Assembly: GCF_000021925.1 (NCBI RefSeq)
Contig: NC_011830.1
Location: 4,995,001-5,059,000 of the forward strand
Reading direction: 5' to 3'
DNA from: Desulfitobacterium hafniense DCB-2
GTDB lineage: Bacteria; Bacillota; Desulfitobacteriia; Desulfitobacteriales; Desulfitobacteriaceae
Length of the DNA: 64,000 nt
Positions 7,044 to 16,147 of the stretch are shown here, piece after piece. Numbering within the stretch: position 1 is the first letter of the stretch; every line of letters starts with the position of its first letter. Position numbers and translations under genes: made by a program. The notes beneath the pieces are model-generated. The model made no database searches, was not told the origin of the DNA, and saw nothing but the letters and a program-made list of their open reading frames with translations.

Positions 7044-7871
7044 TTAAGTCAATCCTACTCCGGAGACAACCATTGTTGCGTAAAATATATATCTTCCGAT
7101 CACCTGACCGGCCAGAATCAACACTGCACCGCCGACAACAGCACCGGATACAGATTTGCTTAGTTCATCTTTAGCCAGCCACAGAATCAATCCGGCTCCA
7201 GCAAGGATAAACAACCATTTAATAGCCAGGGCCGGCTTCAGGCTGCCAAGAATAACAAGGCTGGCTTGCAATGCGGTACTGGTGCTGGCTCCTAAAGAAA
7301 TGAAGTAAGGGACTACAGCGGCTACTTGAACAGCCACAACAGCCGCCACCGCTAAGGCCACGAATTTCTTCATCTTGCCCGCTTCTTTCATACTGAGAAC
7401 GAAGAAAAGCATGGCTCCCATGGATAGTGCCGCTGCATAAAACTCAACATTGGTCGTAGCACTTTGCCATACAGGCACACTGGCCGAGCTATAAATCTTC
7501 GCCATGGCAAAGACATCGATCAGACCCACCAGGGCAGCTGTTGCCGATAAGCCGGTGATGGCTCCGGTTGCTTGAGGCTTAACATAGAGGAGTACGGCAG
7601 TCACAAGGGTTAACCCGACAAACATTGCGGTGAACCATATTTCGCGGCTGAGCCAAGAGGTACCGAATTGAAGCAGAGCATTGATCGCATGTAAGGGGCG
7701 GCCTAAGTGCAGCAGTGAGGCAACCATTCCGGCAGTACCTAAACCTGCCGCACTGATTATGGCACGTTTGAAGAGACCTTTCGTGAGAAATTTGCCAATG
7801 GCCACAAAAAGCATTATTCCAACGGAGGCTTGAATGCAGATCGAGAACGCTGTCAAGGCAAACTGTTCCAT
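7044..7871 (-). CDS. DmsC-like membrane anchor subunit (module A)
   Basis: 275-residue polytopic protein with about eight hydrophobic helices, of the DmsC/NrfD-like anchor family. It should embed the catalytic dimer in the cytoplasmic membrane and pass electrons from menaquinol to the iron-sulfur subunit. Recognisable segments include SLLHLGRPLHAINAL and SSWLSREIWFTA-type (here TSWLSREIW). A GGAGGTG overlaps the end of the preceding ferredoxin gene, four bases away, so the two are translationally linked. About 80 percent identical by eye to the anchors of modules B and C. It is the last gene of its operon and is followed by a strong terminator. Confidence 0.9.
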   Translation of the reverse strand: MEQFALTAFSICIQASVGIMLFVAIGKFLTKGLFKRAIISAAGLGTAGMVASLLHLGRPLHAINALLQFGTSWLSREIWFTAMFVGLTLVTAVLLYVKPQATGAITGLSATAALVGLIDVFAMAKIYSSASVPVWQSATTNVEFYAAALSMGAMLFFVLSMKEAGKMKKFVALAVAAVVAVQVAAVVPYFISLGASTSTALQASLVILGSLKPALAIKWLFILAGAGLILWLAKDELSKSVSGAVVGGAVLILAGQVIGRYIFYATMVVSGVGLT

Positions 7872-7874
7872 TGT

Positions 7875-8453
7875 TTACACCTCCATCACTGTAAATTTCG
7901 AATCAAGGGCACAATCTTTGGGCTTAATCAGCACCGACGGCTTTGTCGTAGCCGCCGGTGGCAGGACTGGAATCTCATTCACCAATTCGGACCCATATTC
8001 CATTTTTAACTGATCTAAGTCACCAAATTTAAGACAACGCATAAGGCAGGCATCAACGCATACTGGATTTTCACCTTTGTCCCGCAAATCCTTGCATGAG
8101 TCGCATTTACCAACAACATTTTTTGCTTCGATATATTGCGGAACGCTGTAGGGACAATTCCACACACAATACTTACACCCTATGCACATATCTTTATCAT
8201 GTTGGACGGTACCGTCGTCACCAAAATGCATCGCACCGGTCGGGCATCCCCGCACACATTTCGCTTCTTCGCAATGATTGCACGTTCCGGAGTAGTGAAA
8301 CACAAAAGGCGTTGGATAGGCACCCGTTTGAAAGGTTCTTACCTTGCGGAAAATAATACCTACATCCAAGCGGTTTTTGTCTTTACATGCAATCTGACAG
8401 GTGCGGCAGCCGATACAGGCTGTCACATCAAAATAAAATCCTAATCTTCCCAT
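7875..8453 (-). CDS. DmsB-like four [4Fe-4S] electron-transfer subunit (module A)
   Basis: 192 residues with four cysteine clusters: CIGCRTCQIAC, CNHCEEAKCVRGC, CIGCKYCVWNC and CDSCKD...CVDAC. This is the ferredoxin-like subunit that carries electrons between the membrane anchor and the molybdopterin subunit. It has no signal peptide of its own and is expected to cross the membrane with the Tat-exported A subunit. The ATG follows AAAGGAGCG, 19 bases after the catalytic gene. Confidence 0.93.
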   Translation of the reverse strand: MGRLGFYFDVTACIGCRTCQIACKDKNRLDVGIIFRKVRTFQTGAYPTPFVFHYSGTCNHCEEAKCVRGCPTGAMHFGDDGTVQHDKDMCIGCKYCVWNCPYSVPQYIEAKNVVGKCDSCKDLRDKGENPVCVDACLMRCLKFGDLDQLKMEYGSELVNEIPVLPPAATTKPSVLIKPKDCALDSKFTVMEV

Positions 8454-8472
8454 ACTCTTTCACGCTCCTTTC

Positions 8473-11064
8473 TTAAAGCACCTTCGCCGTCTGAGCAGGA
8501 ATCAGATGGTCAGGAATCAGCGGCTCGCCATCATATTTTTTAAAATCACAGGTGTAGTTGTTATAGCCGCTCACACCCATGTTGCTGGCCACCGGACCGC
8601 ATAGTATATTATCCGTGCCCGCCCTGTCAATGCCTGTTTTTTCATCCATATCAATCCATCTGCCATGAGGCAATTCCACTATGCCGGGCATAGTAGTATC
8701 AGATACACTGGCTTGGCGCAAAGTCTTGCCATGGGCGTTCCAAATAAGCACGGTATCTCCTGTTTTGATGCCTTTTTTCTCAGCATCCTGTCTGTTAAGA
8801 AATACCGGGTTATGGCAGGCCTCTCTGAGCCATGGCACATTATCTTGGTTGCAATGGGTGCGCCGCAGATAATGAGGATTCGTCACGACATAAGGGTATT
8901 CACCTTTCACCTGATTTTCCCAATCACTAAAGGTCGCTTCATAACATTCAGGCGCTACCGTATAGGAAGGATAAGGCTTAAAAGTCATATTAGCGATACC
9001 TGTATTATTAAGGGTATCCGCTTTCCAGTCACTATAAATCTCAAACTTGCCGCTTGGCGATGTCAAAGGGTGGTTTTCCGGATCCTTTATAAAGTCTTCA
9101 TATGCGTAATATCCGTAATTATCTCCTTCATGCCGCTCGACCTGGTAAACGCCCCGATCGATAAGTTCCTGCAAGCCAATTTTCCCGGACTGGGGCTCAC
9201 CCTTTACTTCCCACTTGGCAATATCATCTGCTGTGATCGTTACAAGCGGGCTGTATGATTTCCCATCTTCAGAAATAACAGTGCAACCGGCTATTTGATT
9301 AAAGAACTGTTGTTTTTCGTCAATGGGGAAAACCTGCTCGACATCGATACCTAAACGCTTTGCCAATTCAACGGCAATCCATTGGTCTGACTTTGCTTCA
9401 TAAAGGGGCTCGATGACCTGGGAGTAGACAAGGACTGCTTCTTTGTCACGAGTCATCACCATGCCCGGCCTTTCCCATTGCGTGGTGACCGGTAAAATAA
9501 TATCGGAGTACTTAGCCTGGGTATTGTAATTAAAGGCTTGCGTAACAACAAAGTCTACCTTGCGGTGCACCTCAATACCATGGGTCATGGCCGGAAGGCC
9601 CTGAAGCACCGCTTTATCTTCTGTATAAAGAACACGGATATCTATATCCTTCCATTCTCCGGGCAGCCATTGGAAACTTCCCGTATAAAGATACTTTCCA
9701 TCAAGAATGGATTTCCATAAGCTTGGACTATTGATGCAGTCCTTGACAGGGTTGCTGATTTTGGGCAGTCCTGAACCGCCTGCTTTTACCAAAGCGGGAC
9801 CCGCATTCACCTGCTCTTTATGGATATTACCGCAGGCATGGCCCGGCTTACCCATATGCCCGGTCATAAAGCCGATGGTAGCAAATATATGAGGAAAGTC
9901 TTCAGCTCCAATACATCTGGCGGGTGCATAATCATGGTACATGGCAACCTTGTTGTCCTTACGTATCTTTCTGGCATAGAAAAGAATATCCTCAACAGGA
10001 GTGCCGCATATCTTACTTGCCCAAGCGGCTGTTTTGGGAACTCCGTCATATTCACCAAGAACATAGTCCTTGAAGTTTTCCTTAAGCTTTGCGCCCTCAG
10101 GCATATGTTCAGCATCAAATCCTAAGGTGCATCGGTTCAGGCAGTCCCAGTCAATGAGAGGATTACTGACAGGATCATCCTCCGTAATCAAGGTATGGGC
10201 AACCGCTAATAAAAAGGCGGTGTCTGTGCCTGCATGAACAGGAATCCACCTGGCATCCAAAGTGGCCGCAATCGCATTATAATTGGGGCCGACGGAGATA
10301 AATTCAGCACCGGCCTTTTTAGCCTGCAAAAAGAAATAAGAATACAGACCCGGGGCAGACCAGGCGGAATTCCCCCCTACCAAAATAACCGTATCGGAAT
10401 TCTTAAGATCAAAGCGGTCATTGACAGAATAGTTATCATATTGACCCATGCCAATCTTTTCCCACGGGAAACGATATGAGCCATAGGAAGTCGTATCCCA
10501 ATGGGTGGTTGTTCCTCCATATGCATACAACACATTTCTCGTCCAGCCGGTACGGGCAAAGCTCATAATGGATTGGGGGCCATAATTTTCCTTTGCTTTT
10601 TTGATCTCCGCCGCCACATAATCCAGGGCTTCATCCCAGGTGATTCGCTCCCATTCATCTCGGCCACGCAGGCTCTTGTCTCCGCCGCCAGGCTGCCAGT
10701 TCTTTCTTTTTAAAGGATATTTGATCCGATCGGCACCCAAAACATCCTGCTGCTGCGAACGGCCGCGCAAACACGCTCTATGCTGTGGATATTCAGGGCT
10801 GTCAGGATGCGTATCATCGGTTTTTTGACGGATGACCATGCCATCTTTCACCAGAGCCTTATTGACGCAGCGGCCGCCGCAGTTATGCCAACAAGCGGAA
10901 GACACCCATTTCTCGCCATTATCCAAGGCGGCATCTACGCCTACCGTGCTTAATGAATTGCTGCAGCCAGCTAAAGATAGACTGGCAGCAGCTGAGGCAC
11001 TCGCTTTAATAAAATTTCTCCGGCTAATACTTAAACCAGCAGCTTTGCCTACAAAATCAGCCAT
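8473..11064 (-). CDS. DmsA-like molybdopterin oxidoreductase, Tat-exported (module A)
   Basis: 863-residue catalytic subunit of the DMSO reductase family. It begins with a twin-arginine signal (SRRNFIKA) whose hydrophobic stretch ends in SLAGC, a possible lipobox. Next come the [4Fe-4S] cysteines (CWHNCGGRC, then ACLRGRS) and the molybdopterin-binding domains, with a conserved serine in WDTTSYGSY as the likely Mo ligand. C-terminal segments (LPHGRWIDMDE, NMGVSGYNNY) are typical of the family. It probably reduces an S-oxide, N-oxide or similar acceptor outside the cytoplasmic membrane; the substrate cannot be named. First gene of an A-B-C operon behind a 150-base leader and a CRP/FNR-type promoter. 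Confidence 0.92.
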   Translation of the reverse strand: MADFVGKAAGLSISRRNFIKASASAAASLSLAGCSNSLSTVGVDAALDNGEKWVSSACWHNCGGRCVNKALVKDGMVIRQKTDDTHPDSPEYPQHRACLRGRSQQQDVLGADRIKYPLKRKNWQPGGGDKSLRGRDEWERITWDEALDYVAAEIKKAKENYGPQSIMSFARTGWTRNVLYAYGGTTTHWDTTSYGSYRFPWEKIGMGQYDNYSVNDRFDLKNSDTVILVGGNSAWSAPGLYSYFFLQAKKAGAEFISVGPNYNAIAATLDARWIPVHAGTDTAFLLAVAHTLITEDDPVSNPLIDWDCLNRCTLGFDAEHMPEGAKLKENFKDYVLGEYDGVPKTAAWASKICGTPVEDILFYARKIRKDNKVAMYHDYAPARCIGAEDFPHIFATIGFMTGHMGKPGHACGNIHKEQVNAGPALVKAGGSGLPKISNPVKDCINSPSLWKSILDGKYLYTGSFQWLPGEWKDIDIRVLYTEDKAVLQGLPAMTHGIEVHRKVDFVVTQAFNYNTQAKYSDIILPVTTQWERPGMVMTRDKEAVLVYSQVIEPLYEAKSDQWIAVELAKRLGIDVEQVFPIDEKQQFFNQIAGCTVISEDGKSYSPLVTITADDIAKWEVKGEPQSGKIGLQELIDRGVYQVERHEGDNYGYYAYEDFIKDPENHPLTSPSGKFEIYSDWKADTLNNTGIANMTFKPYPSYTVAPECYEATFSDWENQVKGEYPYVVTNPHYLRRTHCNQDNVPWLREACHNPVFLNRQDAEKKGIKTGDTVLIWNAHGKTLRQASVSDTTMPGIVELPHGRWIDMDEKTGIDRAGTDNILCGPVASNMGVSGYNNYTCDFKKYDGEPLIPDHLIPAQTAKVL

Positions 11065-11212
11065 ACACTTTTAAACCTCCCTTAAACTAGTCAGAAATTC
11101 ATGGATCGCCCTCAAGGACCATGGATCCCCTTCCTTCAATTTATGTTTTTATCGCATCCCACCCATGATGTTAGGCTTTGCATGTGTAGATATTAACAAA
11201 TAGTGAACCCTA

Positions 11213-11254
11213 ATTCTATTTAAAAAAGGTTTCACTTTGATTAATTTTTGTAAA
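11213..11254 (-). promoter_or_regulatory. Promoter of module A with CRP/FNR-type box
   Basis: On the minus strand TTTACAAAAATTAA (11241-11254) is followed after 22 bases by TAGAAT (11213-11218), then by ATTTGTTA. The box deviates at two positions from TTAAT-N4-ATTAA, and the spacing is one base longer than in modules B and C. The layout fits class II activation by a CRP/FNR-family protein (FNR or CprK type). Confidence 0.5.
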
Positions 11255-11274
11255 TGATTATAACGCAGACAGGA

Positions 11275-11307
11275 AAAGGGACCCCTTCCTTTGGAAAGGA
11301 TCCCTTT
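11275..11307 (-). terminator. Terminator after the TorD-like gene, dispersed hairpin copy 3
   Basis: A 15-bp stem on the minus strand (AAAGGGATCCTTTCC with GGAAGGGGTCCCTTT, G-U pairs included) with a three-base loop, followed by a T run. Same family as copies 1 and 2. Confidence 0.75.
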
Positions 11308-11341
11308 GCTGTTTGATTTCCTCACAGAGATTTGCGTAATT

Positions 11342-12028
11342 TTAAAGTGCCGTTAACTCCTGCAAAAGCTCGGCATCTATCTTGACGATATGCTTGGTCA
11401 GATCGGCCAGGGGCGGATAGAAGTAATGTGTCTTGCTTTTTTGAATATCCTGAGCGAAATCGCCAATCCAGAGGAGCAGATGATCACGCAGAAAGGCTTG
11501 CTGGTCTGCGAGGATAGCTTTCATCTCCTCCAGCCGGCCATTCTCGAAATGGTCCTGAGCCACTTGGGATAAATGAGCCATAAAATCAAGCTCCAGGCCA
11601 AGATGATCGTCGGCTTCATGAGGGTAGTTGGAGGGCAGGAAGCTATATTTCAAATAAGCGCGGCGGACATTTAAGGTGCTTTCCTGGAACAGAACCCGCT
11701 CCTTGGTGAGATAAACCGATTCCCAGGGAGGGGCAGGCAGGCTGTTGGGGCCAATGAACAAATAAGTATATTCACTTTTCAATTTGTCCATAGTTTGCTC
11801 AGGTTCAGCCGCCAAGGCCCGGGCTACCTCACTTAAAACTTCAAAATGCTTGTCAAAGAGGTGTTCATCCTCCTGAAGCAGGAGCTGCAGGGCTTCCCGG
11901 GTGTGGGGGTCTGTCACAACCTTTAATACTTCGGCCTGGGGTTCTCCGCCGAAGATCCGCTGCAATAATCTATAGAGATAACTTCGGTTGGCCAGCAGGA
12001 TTGCGATTGCCTCATTTTGTTGATTCAT
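11342..12028 (-). CDS. TorD/DmsD-family chaperone for molybdoenzyme maturation
   Basis: 228-residue all-helical protein of the TorD family. The central segment LFIGPNSLPAPPWESVYL, followed by a PHEADDHLGLELDFM segment, is the family signature. These proteins bind the Tat signal of DmsA-type apoenzymes and hold them in the cytoplasm until the molybdenum cofactor is loaded. The ATG used has AGGTGG eight bases upstream; a GTG four codons earlier overlaps it. It has its own promoter (12093-12119). It is the only intact chaperone of this type in the window, so it probably serves all three DmsA-like subunits. Confidence 0.88.
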   Translation of the reverse strand: MNQQNEAIAILLANRSYLYRLLQRIFGGEPQAEVLKVVTDPHTREALQLLLQEDEHLFDKHFEVLSEVARALAAEPEQTMDKLKSEYTYLFIGPNSLPAPPWESVYLTKERVLFQESTLNVRRAYLKYSFLPSNYPHEADDHLGLELDFMAHLSQVAQDHFENGRLEEMKAILADQQAFLRDHLLLWIGDFAQDIQKSKTHYFYPPLADLTKHIVKIDAELLQELTAL

Positions 12029-12092
12029 TTCTAATACCACCTATCCATCTTAATCCTCTTACTGTGAGTCCACAATATCCTTACTTTTTTAT

Positions 12093-12119
12093 ATTATAAT
12101 GTTCGCTGCCCACTTTCAA
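12093..12119 (-). promoter_or_regulatory. Promoter of the TorD-like gene
   Basis: TTGAAA (12114-12119) and TATAAT (12093-12098) with a 15-base spacer on the minus strand, placed between the response regulator remnant and the chaperone gene. The same promoter survives at 6063-6089, where the gene has been lost. Confidence 0.5.
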
Positions 12120-12160
12120 CCTCTGTCACGGCTTCATCTTGCCAGGACCTGGCATCCTGC

Positions 12161-12859
12161 TCACTCTTTCTCACCGAATTTATAGCCCACGCCCCAGACT
12201 GTCTGCAGGTATTTGGGCTTGGACGGATCCTCCTCAATCTTCTCCCGAATCTTGCGGATAAAAACAGCAATACCGGTCAGCTCACCTACATAGTCTTCCC
12301 CCCATACATAGGTCAGAAGCTGCTCCCGGGTAAACACTTCTCCGGGATGGCCGGCCATATAAGCCAGGATCTTAAATTCTTTGGGTGTGAGCTCCACACG
12401 CTTGCCTTTTAAGCGGGCCTCATAACGCTTGAAAAGAATCTCCAGATCCCCCAGCTTGATGCTTTCTTTCTCTGCCTCACCGGCTCCGCCGGTTTGATGC
12501 TCCCGCCGGCGGAGCAAGGCCTCGATGCGCAGGGATAACTCCAAAGTGCTGAAGGGCTTGACGAGATAATCATCGGCTCCCGCCTTAAAGCCCACACTTT
12601 TGTCCACAATATCTCCCTTGGCAGATAAAATGATAATGGGAACATTGCTGCCCTTTTTGCGCAGTTAGGTGCACACATCAAAGCCATTGAGTTTCGGCAT
12701 CATGACATCCAGAATTACCAGGTCGGGATTTTCCGCTTCAAATACGCTCAAGGCCTCCGCACCATCCGCTGCATAGCAGAAATCATAACCGTCCTCTGTG
12801 ACAATATGCTCCACGACAATACGTATGCTCTCTTCATCATCAGCCAGCATAATCTTCAT
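12161..12859 (-). pseudogene. OmpR-family response regulator interrupted by an in-frame TAA
   Basis: Full-length equivalent of the regulator at 6131-6823, mostly identical in sequence. Codon 65, a glutamine in the intact copy, is TAA here (12665-12667); the frame continues without any shift to the normal C-terminus. The stop falls within the receiver domain after the phosphoacceptor Asp, so the first fragment lacks the DNA-binding domain. Re-initiation at an internal ATG could give a receiver fragment plus DNA-binding domain, but there is no clear ribosome binding site. Because the codon is ochre, not amber, pyrrolysine insertion cannot rescue it. Confidence 0.88.
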
Positions 12860-12913
12860 CCTCTATCGCCCCTTTCTCTGCCCCATCTTAACCGGATAGC
12901 CGGATGCCCGTGC

Positions 12914-14608
12914 TTAGAAGTCCAGGTGAAGCCAGTCTTCCTTACCCTCCCCGGCGGAAATTCCTACTGTAAATAAGCTTCCTTTGTCCAGCTCACTGAC
13001 GACTTTGATCCAGCCCCCATGGAGCTCCGCCAGCTCTTTAGCCAAAGCCAGGCCTAAACCGCTGCCATTATACTGACGGTGGATGGAGGAATCGCTCTGC
13101 ACAAATTTTTCGAAGATATAGGGCTGATCCTCTTTGCGGATGCCAATGCCATTATCCTGAACATTGATCAGCACTTCATTCCGCTCCTGGTCATAGGCCA
13201 CCCAAACTTTGATCTCCCCGCCCTCAGGGGTAAATTTCAGGGCATTGCTGAGCAGGTTCTCCACAATCCGTCTTAATCCTTCCCTGTCTCCCTCAATAAC
13301 AGGAACGTCCGAGTGCAGGACACTGGAATACTGGATACTCTTCTTCTCGATTAAAGGTTCAATGACACTTTCCACGGCGTTGATCACATCGACCAGATCG
13401 ATGGGTTCGATGATCAGTTCTTGTTTCCCCGCTTCGATCCGGGCGATTTCCAGGATATTGTTGATCATGCGTAAAAGAACCTGGCTGTTGGCTCTAATCT
13501 CCTGGGTGATTTTCTGTTCTTTAGGACATTTGTCTTCACTTGCTTTTTCCAGAACCTCGGCAAAAGCAATGATCGAAGTCAAAGGAGTGCGCAGCTCATG
13601 GCTGATAATGGCCAGAAAATCCGATTTATATTGATTATCTTCACGCAAGCGCCGATTGGCTTCCTCCAGCTGGATCTGCTGGGATTCCAGAATATCGTTG
13701 GCCCGGGCCAAATCCTGGGTCCTCAGCTCCACCTTGTTCTCCAGGTCGTCATATAAGGTCTGCAGTTCCTGGGTCATGATCTCAAAATGGTCCGACAAAT
13801 CCCGGATTTCCCCCTGAGCATCGATATCTTTTAAATCAACCTTTAAGTCTCCTGTTTTAACATGTCCCATGGCATCCTTCAGCTGATTGAGGGGTCTGGT
13901 CACCAGCTTGGACATGGCGTAATAGATAACCATGATAATGCTCAAGGTAAGCAGGGAAATGTAGCCGACTTGTTTGACCACATTGGATTGAATATTTTCC
14001 GTATACATAGCTGTGGGCATGACAATACTGACAATACCGGCTAAGTCGCCTATTTTCCAGCCCTCTTTAGGATAGCCCAGAATATCCAGCTCACCGGCGG
14101 GTTCCCCATGGCATTCCAGACAATTTTCTTCGATGCGCATGGGCGCGGTATAACGGAAAGCGCCTTTCCCCGCGTATTCCGACACTTTATAGAATTCGCT
14201 TGTCTTCACATCAGCGGCAAAGAGGGTGAGGGCTTCCAATTCAAACTCATCAGGGATATCGGCTTTATTGCGGGGATTAAAATTCGTATAGCGTATAGTA
14301 TACCCTGTTTTTTTACCAAATAGTTTGCCAATGCTCTTGCCGACCAGGGAACAATGGAGTTTCTTAAAATTATATTCCCCATTGGCGTCATAATTAATAA
14401 TATCCTGATTGATCACCATGAATTCCCAGGCCGCCTCCATCTGCTGGGAGAGGACATAGGCCTTTTCATGCATTTCCCTTTCAGCTTGCTTTTGCTGAGT
14501 CATCCAAATCCAGACTACATTCATAAGCAGCGAAACCGCCAAAATACCTACCAATAATATAACAAAGCGGGTTCTGATCCGAACATTGCTGAGGCCCAAC
14601 CTTTTCAC
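12914..14608 (-). CDS. Membrane histidine kinase with heme-binding DUF3365 sensor
   Basis: 564 residues: a transmembrane helix (about 14-36), an extracytoplasmic DUF3365/Tll0287-like domain with a c-type heme motif CLECH (C163, C166, H167), a second helix (about 214-234), a HAMP linker, a coiled coil, a HisKA domain with H337 in ISHELRTP, and a HATPase domain (NLLSNALKF, VQDNGIG, GSGLGLALAK). It probably senses redox or a small ligand through the heme outside the cell. The start is uncertain: GTG as given, or TTG two codons later, which is better spaced from GGGGGG. It lies downstream of module B and upstream of a nonsense-interrupted regulator; the intact regulator at 6131-6823 is its likely partner. 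Confidence 0.9.
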   Translation of the reverse strand: MKRLGLSNVRIRTRFVILLVGILAVSLLMNVVWIWMTQQKQAEREMHEKAYVLSQQMEAAWEFMVINQDIINYDANGEYNFKKLHCSLVGKSIGKLFGKKTGYTIRYTNFNPRNKADIPDEFELEALTLFAADVKTSEFYKVSEYAGKGAFRYTAPMRIEENCLECHGEPAGELDILGYPKEGWKIGDLAGIVSIVMPTAMYTENIQSNVVKQVGYISLLTLSIIMVIYYAMSKLVTRPLNQLKDAMGHVKTGDLKVDLKDIDAQGEIRDLSDHFEIMTQELQTLYDDLENKVELRTQDLARANDILESQQIQLEEANRRLREDNQYKSDFLAIISHELRTPLTSIIAFAEVLEKASEDKCPKEQKITQEIRANSQVLLRMINNILEIARIEAGKQELIIEPIDLVDVINAVESVIEPLIEKKSIQYSSVLHSDVPVIEGDREGLRRIVENLLSNALKFTPEGGEIKVWVAYDQERNEVLINVQDNGIGIRKEDQPYIFEKFVQSDSSIHRQYNGSGLGLALAKELAELHGGWIKVVSELDKGSLFTVGISAGEGKEDWLHLDF

Positions 14609-14652
14609 CCCCCGGCAGTTTCAATGTAGTTTCATTATAGCAGTTTATTGCC

Positions 14653-14683
14653 AAAAAGGAGTATCTCTTCCGATACTCCTTTT
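14653..14683 (-). terminator. Terminator of the second dmsABC-like operon
   Basis: Same AAAAGGAGTATC stem as at 6983-7013 with a different loop, lying between the anchor gene and the kinase gene and ending in a T run on the minus strand. Confidence 0.85.
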
Positions 14684-14718
14684 GGCTCTTACTCATTGTT
14701 CTCATATTGGCAAAGGAA

Positions 14719-15552
14719 TTAAGTCAACCCTACTCCCGATACCACCATGGCGGCGTAGAATACATATCTTCCCACCACCTGGCCGACCAGAATCAAGGCC
14801 GCGCCGCCGGCAACAACACCGGATACGGATTTGCTCTGTTCATCCTTGGCCTGCCAAAGCACCAAGCCGGCTCCGGCAAGAATGAACAGCCATTTGATGG
14901 CCACGGCTGTTTTCAGACTGCCGAGAATCATCAGACTGGCTTGCAGAGCGGTGCCGGTACCGGCCCCTAAAGAGATGAAGTAGGGGACGACCACCGCTAC
15001 CTGAACAGTCACCACGGCTGCCACAGTCAAAGCCACGATTTTCTTCAGCTTTCCCGCTTCTTTTCCGCTCAGCACCAGGAAGAGCATGGCTCCCATGGAT
15101 AAGGCGGCGGCATAGAATTCGATGGTGGTGGCAGCGCCTTGCCATACCGGCACACTGGCCGAGCTGTAAATCTTGGCCATGGCAAAGACATCGAGCAGAC
15201 CTGCCAGGGCAGCCCCTGCGGATAAGCCGGTGATAGCTCCGGTGGCCTGGGGTTTAACATAGAGAAGTACAGCAGCCACAACGGTTAACCCCACGAAAAT
15301 CGCCGTAAACCAGATCTCGCGGCTGAGCCAGGAGCTCCCGAATTGAAACAGAGCATTTATGGCGCTCAAAGGACGTCCCAAGTGCAGCAGCGAGGCCAGC
15401 ATACCGATGATCCCCAGGCCTGTCGCTGTGATCACGGCGTTTTTGAATACCCCTTCTTTATTCATGAGCCGGCCGATTGCCACAAAAAGCATAATGCCTA
15501 CGGCGGCTTGGATACAGATGGAAAACACAGTCAAAGCAAAATGTTCACCCAT
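14719..15552 (-). CDS. DmsC-like membrane anchor subunit (module B)
   Basis: 277-residue, eight-helix anchor of the DmsC family. It differs from the module C anchor at only about 16 positions (roughly 94 percent identity counted by eye), far closer than the catalytic subunits of the same modules. The ribosome binding site GGAGGTG is formed by the last codons and stop of the ferredoxin gene. Role: quinol oxidation and membrane anchoring of the catalytic pair. Confidence 0.9.
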   Translation of the reverse strand: MGEHFALTVFSICIQAAVGIMLFVAIGRLMNKEGVFKNAVITATGLGIIGMLASLLHLGRPLSAINALFQFGSSWLSREIWFTAIFVGLTVVAAVLLYVKPQATGAITGLSAGAALAGLLDVFAMAKIYSSASVPVWQGAATTIEFYAAALSMGAMLFLVLSGKEAGKLKKIVALTVAAVVTVQVAVVVPYFISLGAGTGTALQASLMILGSLKTAVAIKWLFILAGAGLVLWQAKDEQSKSVSGVVAGGAALILVGQVVGRYVFYAAMVVSGVGLT

Positions 15553-15555
15553 GGA

Positions 15556-16134
15556 TTACACCTCCCTTTTCTTATAGGTTTGATTGAGCGCTTCGTTTTT
15601 GGGCTTGATCAAGAAGGATGGGTTGGTTTGGGAGGCGCTGGGAAGAACGGGCAGTTCTCTGACCAGATCATTGCCATATTCCGCTTTCAGCTCATCCAAA
15701 TCGCCGAATTTTAAACAGCGCATGACACAGGCGTCCACACAGGCGGGATTTTGTCCGTCTGCCCGCAAATCCTTACAGGAATCACATTTTCCCACAATAT
15801 TTTTGGCCTCCAAATATTGAGGAACGCTGTAAGGGCAGTTCCAAACGCAATACTTGCAGCCAATACACATATCTTTATCATGTTGTACAGTGCCGTCTTC
15901 ACCGAAATGCATGGCTCCGGTGGGGCATCCTTTAACACATTTGGCTTCCTTGCAGTGGTTGCAGCTCATGGAAAGGTAATAGGCATAGGGCTTGGGAAAC
16001 TTGCCGCCTTCAAATTCGTGGACACGGCGGAAGAGAGTCCCCACTTCCAAATTGTTTCTATCTTTACAGGCTATTTGGCAGGTTTTACAGCCTACACAAG
16101 CTGTTTGGTCATAATAAAATCCTAGCTGTCCCAT
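15556..16134 (-). CDS. DmsB-like four [4Fe-4S] electron-transfer subunit (module B)
   Basis: 192 residues with the four cluster-binding motifs (CVGCKTCQIAC, CNHCKEAKCVKGC, CIGCKYCVWNC, CDSCKD...CVDAC). It carries electrons from the anchor to the catalytic subunit. About three quarters identical to the module C protein. It follows the catalytic gene by 13 bases, with an AGGAGGTG ribosome binding site. Confidence 0.93.
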   Translation of the reverse strand: MGQLGFYYDQTACVGCKTCQIACKDRNNLEVGTLFRRVHEFEGGKFPKPYAYYLSMSCNHCKEAKCVKGCPTGAMHFGEDGTVQHDKDMCIGCKYCVWNCPYSVPQYLEAKNIVGKCDSCKDLRADGQNPACVDACVMRCLKFGDLDELKAEYGNDLVRELPVLPSASQTNPSFLIKPKNEALNQTYKKREV

Positions 16135-16147
16135 TGATTAACACCTC

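Noticed and set aside
12161..12859. Pyrrolysine readthrough of the interrupted regulator
   Set aside because: The stop is TAA, not TAG, so it is better explained as a nonsense mutation.
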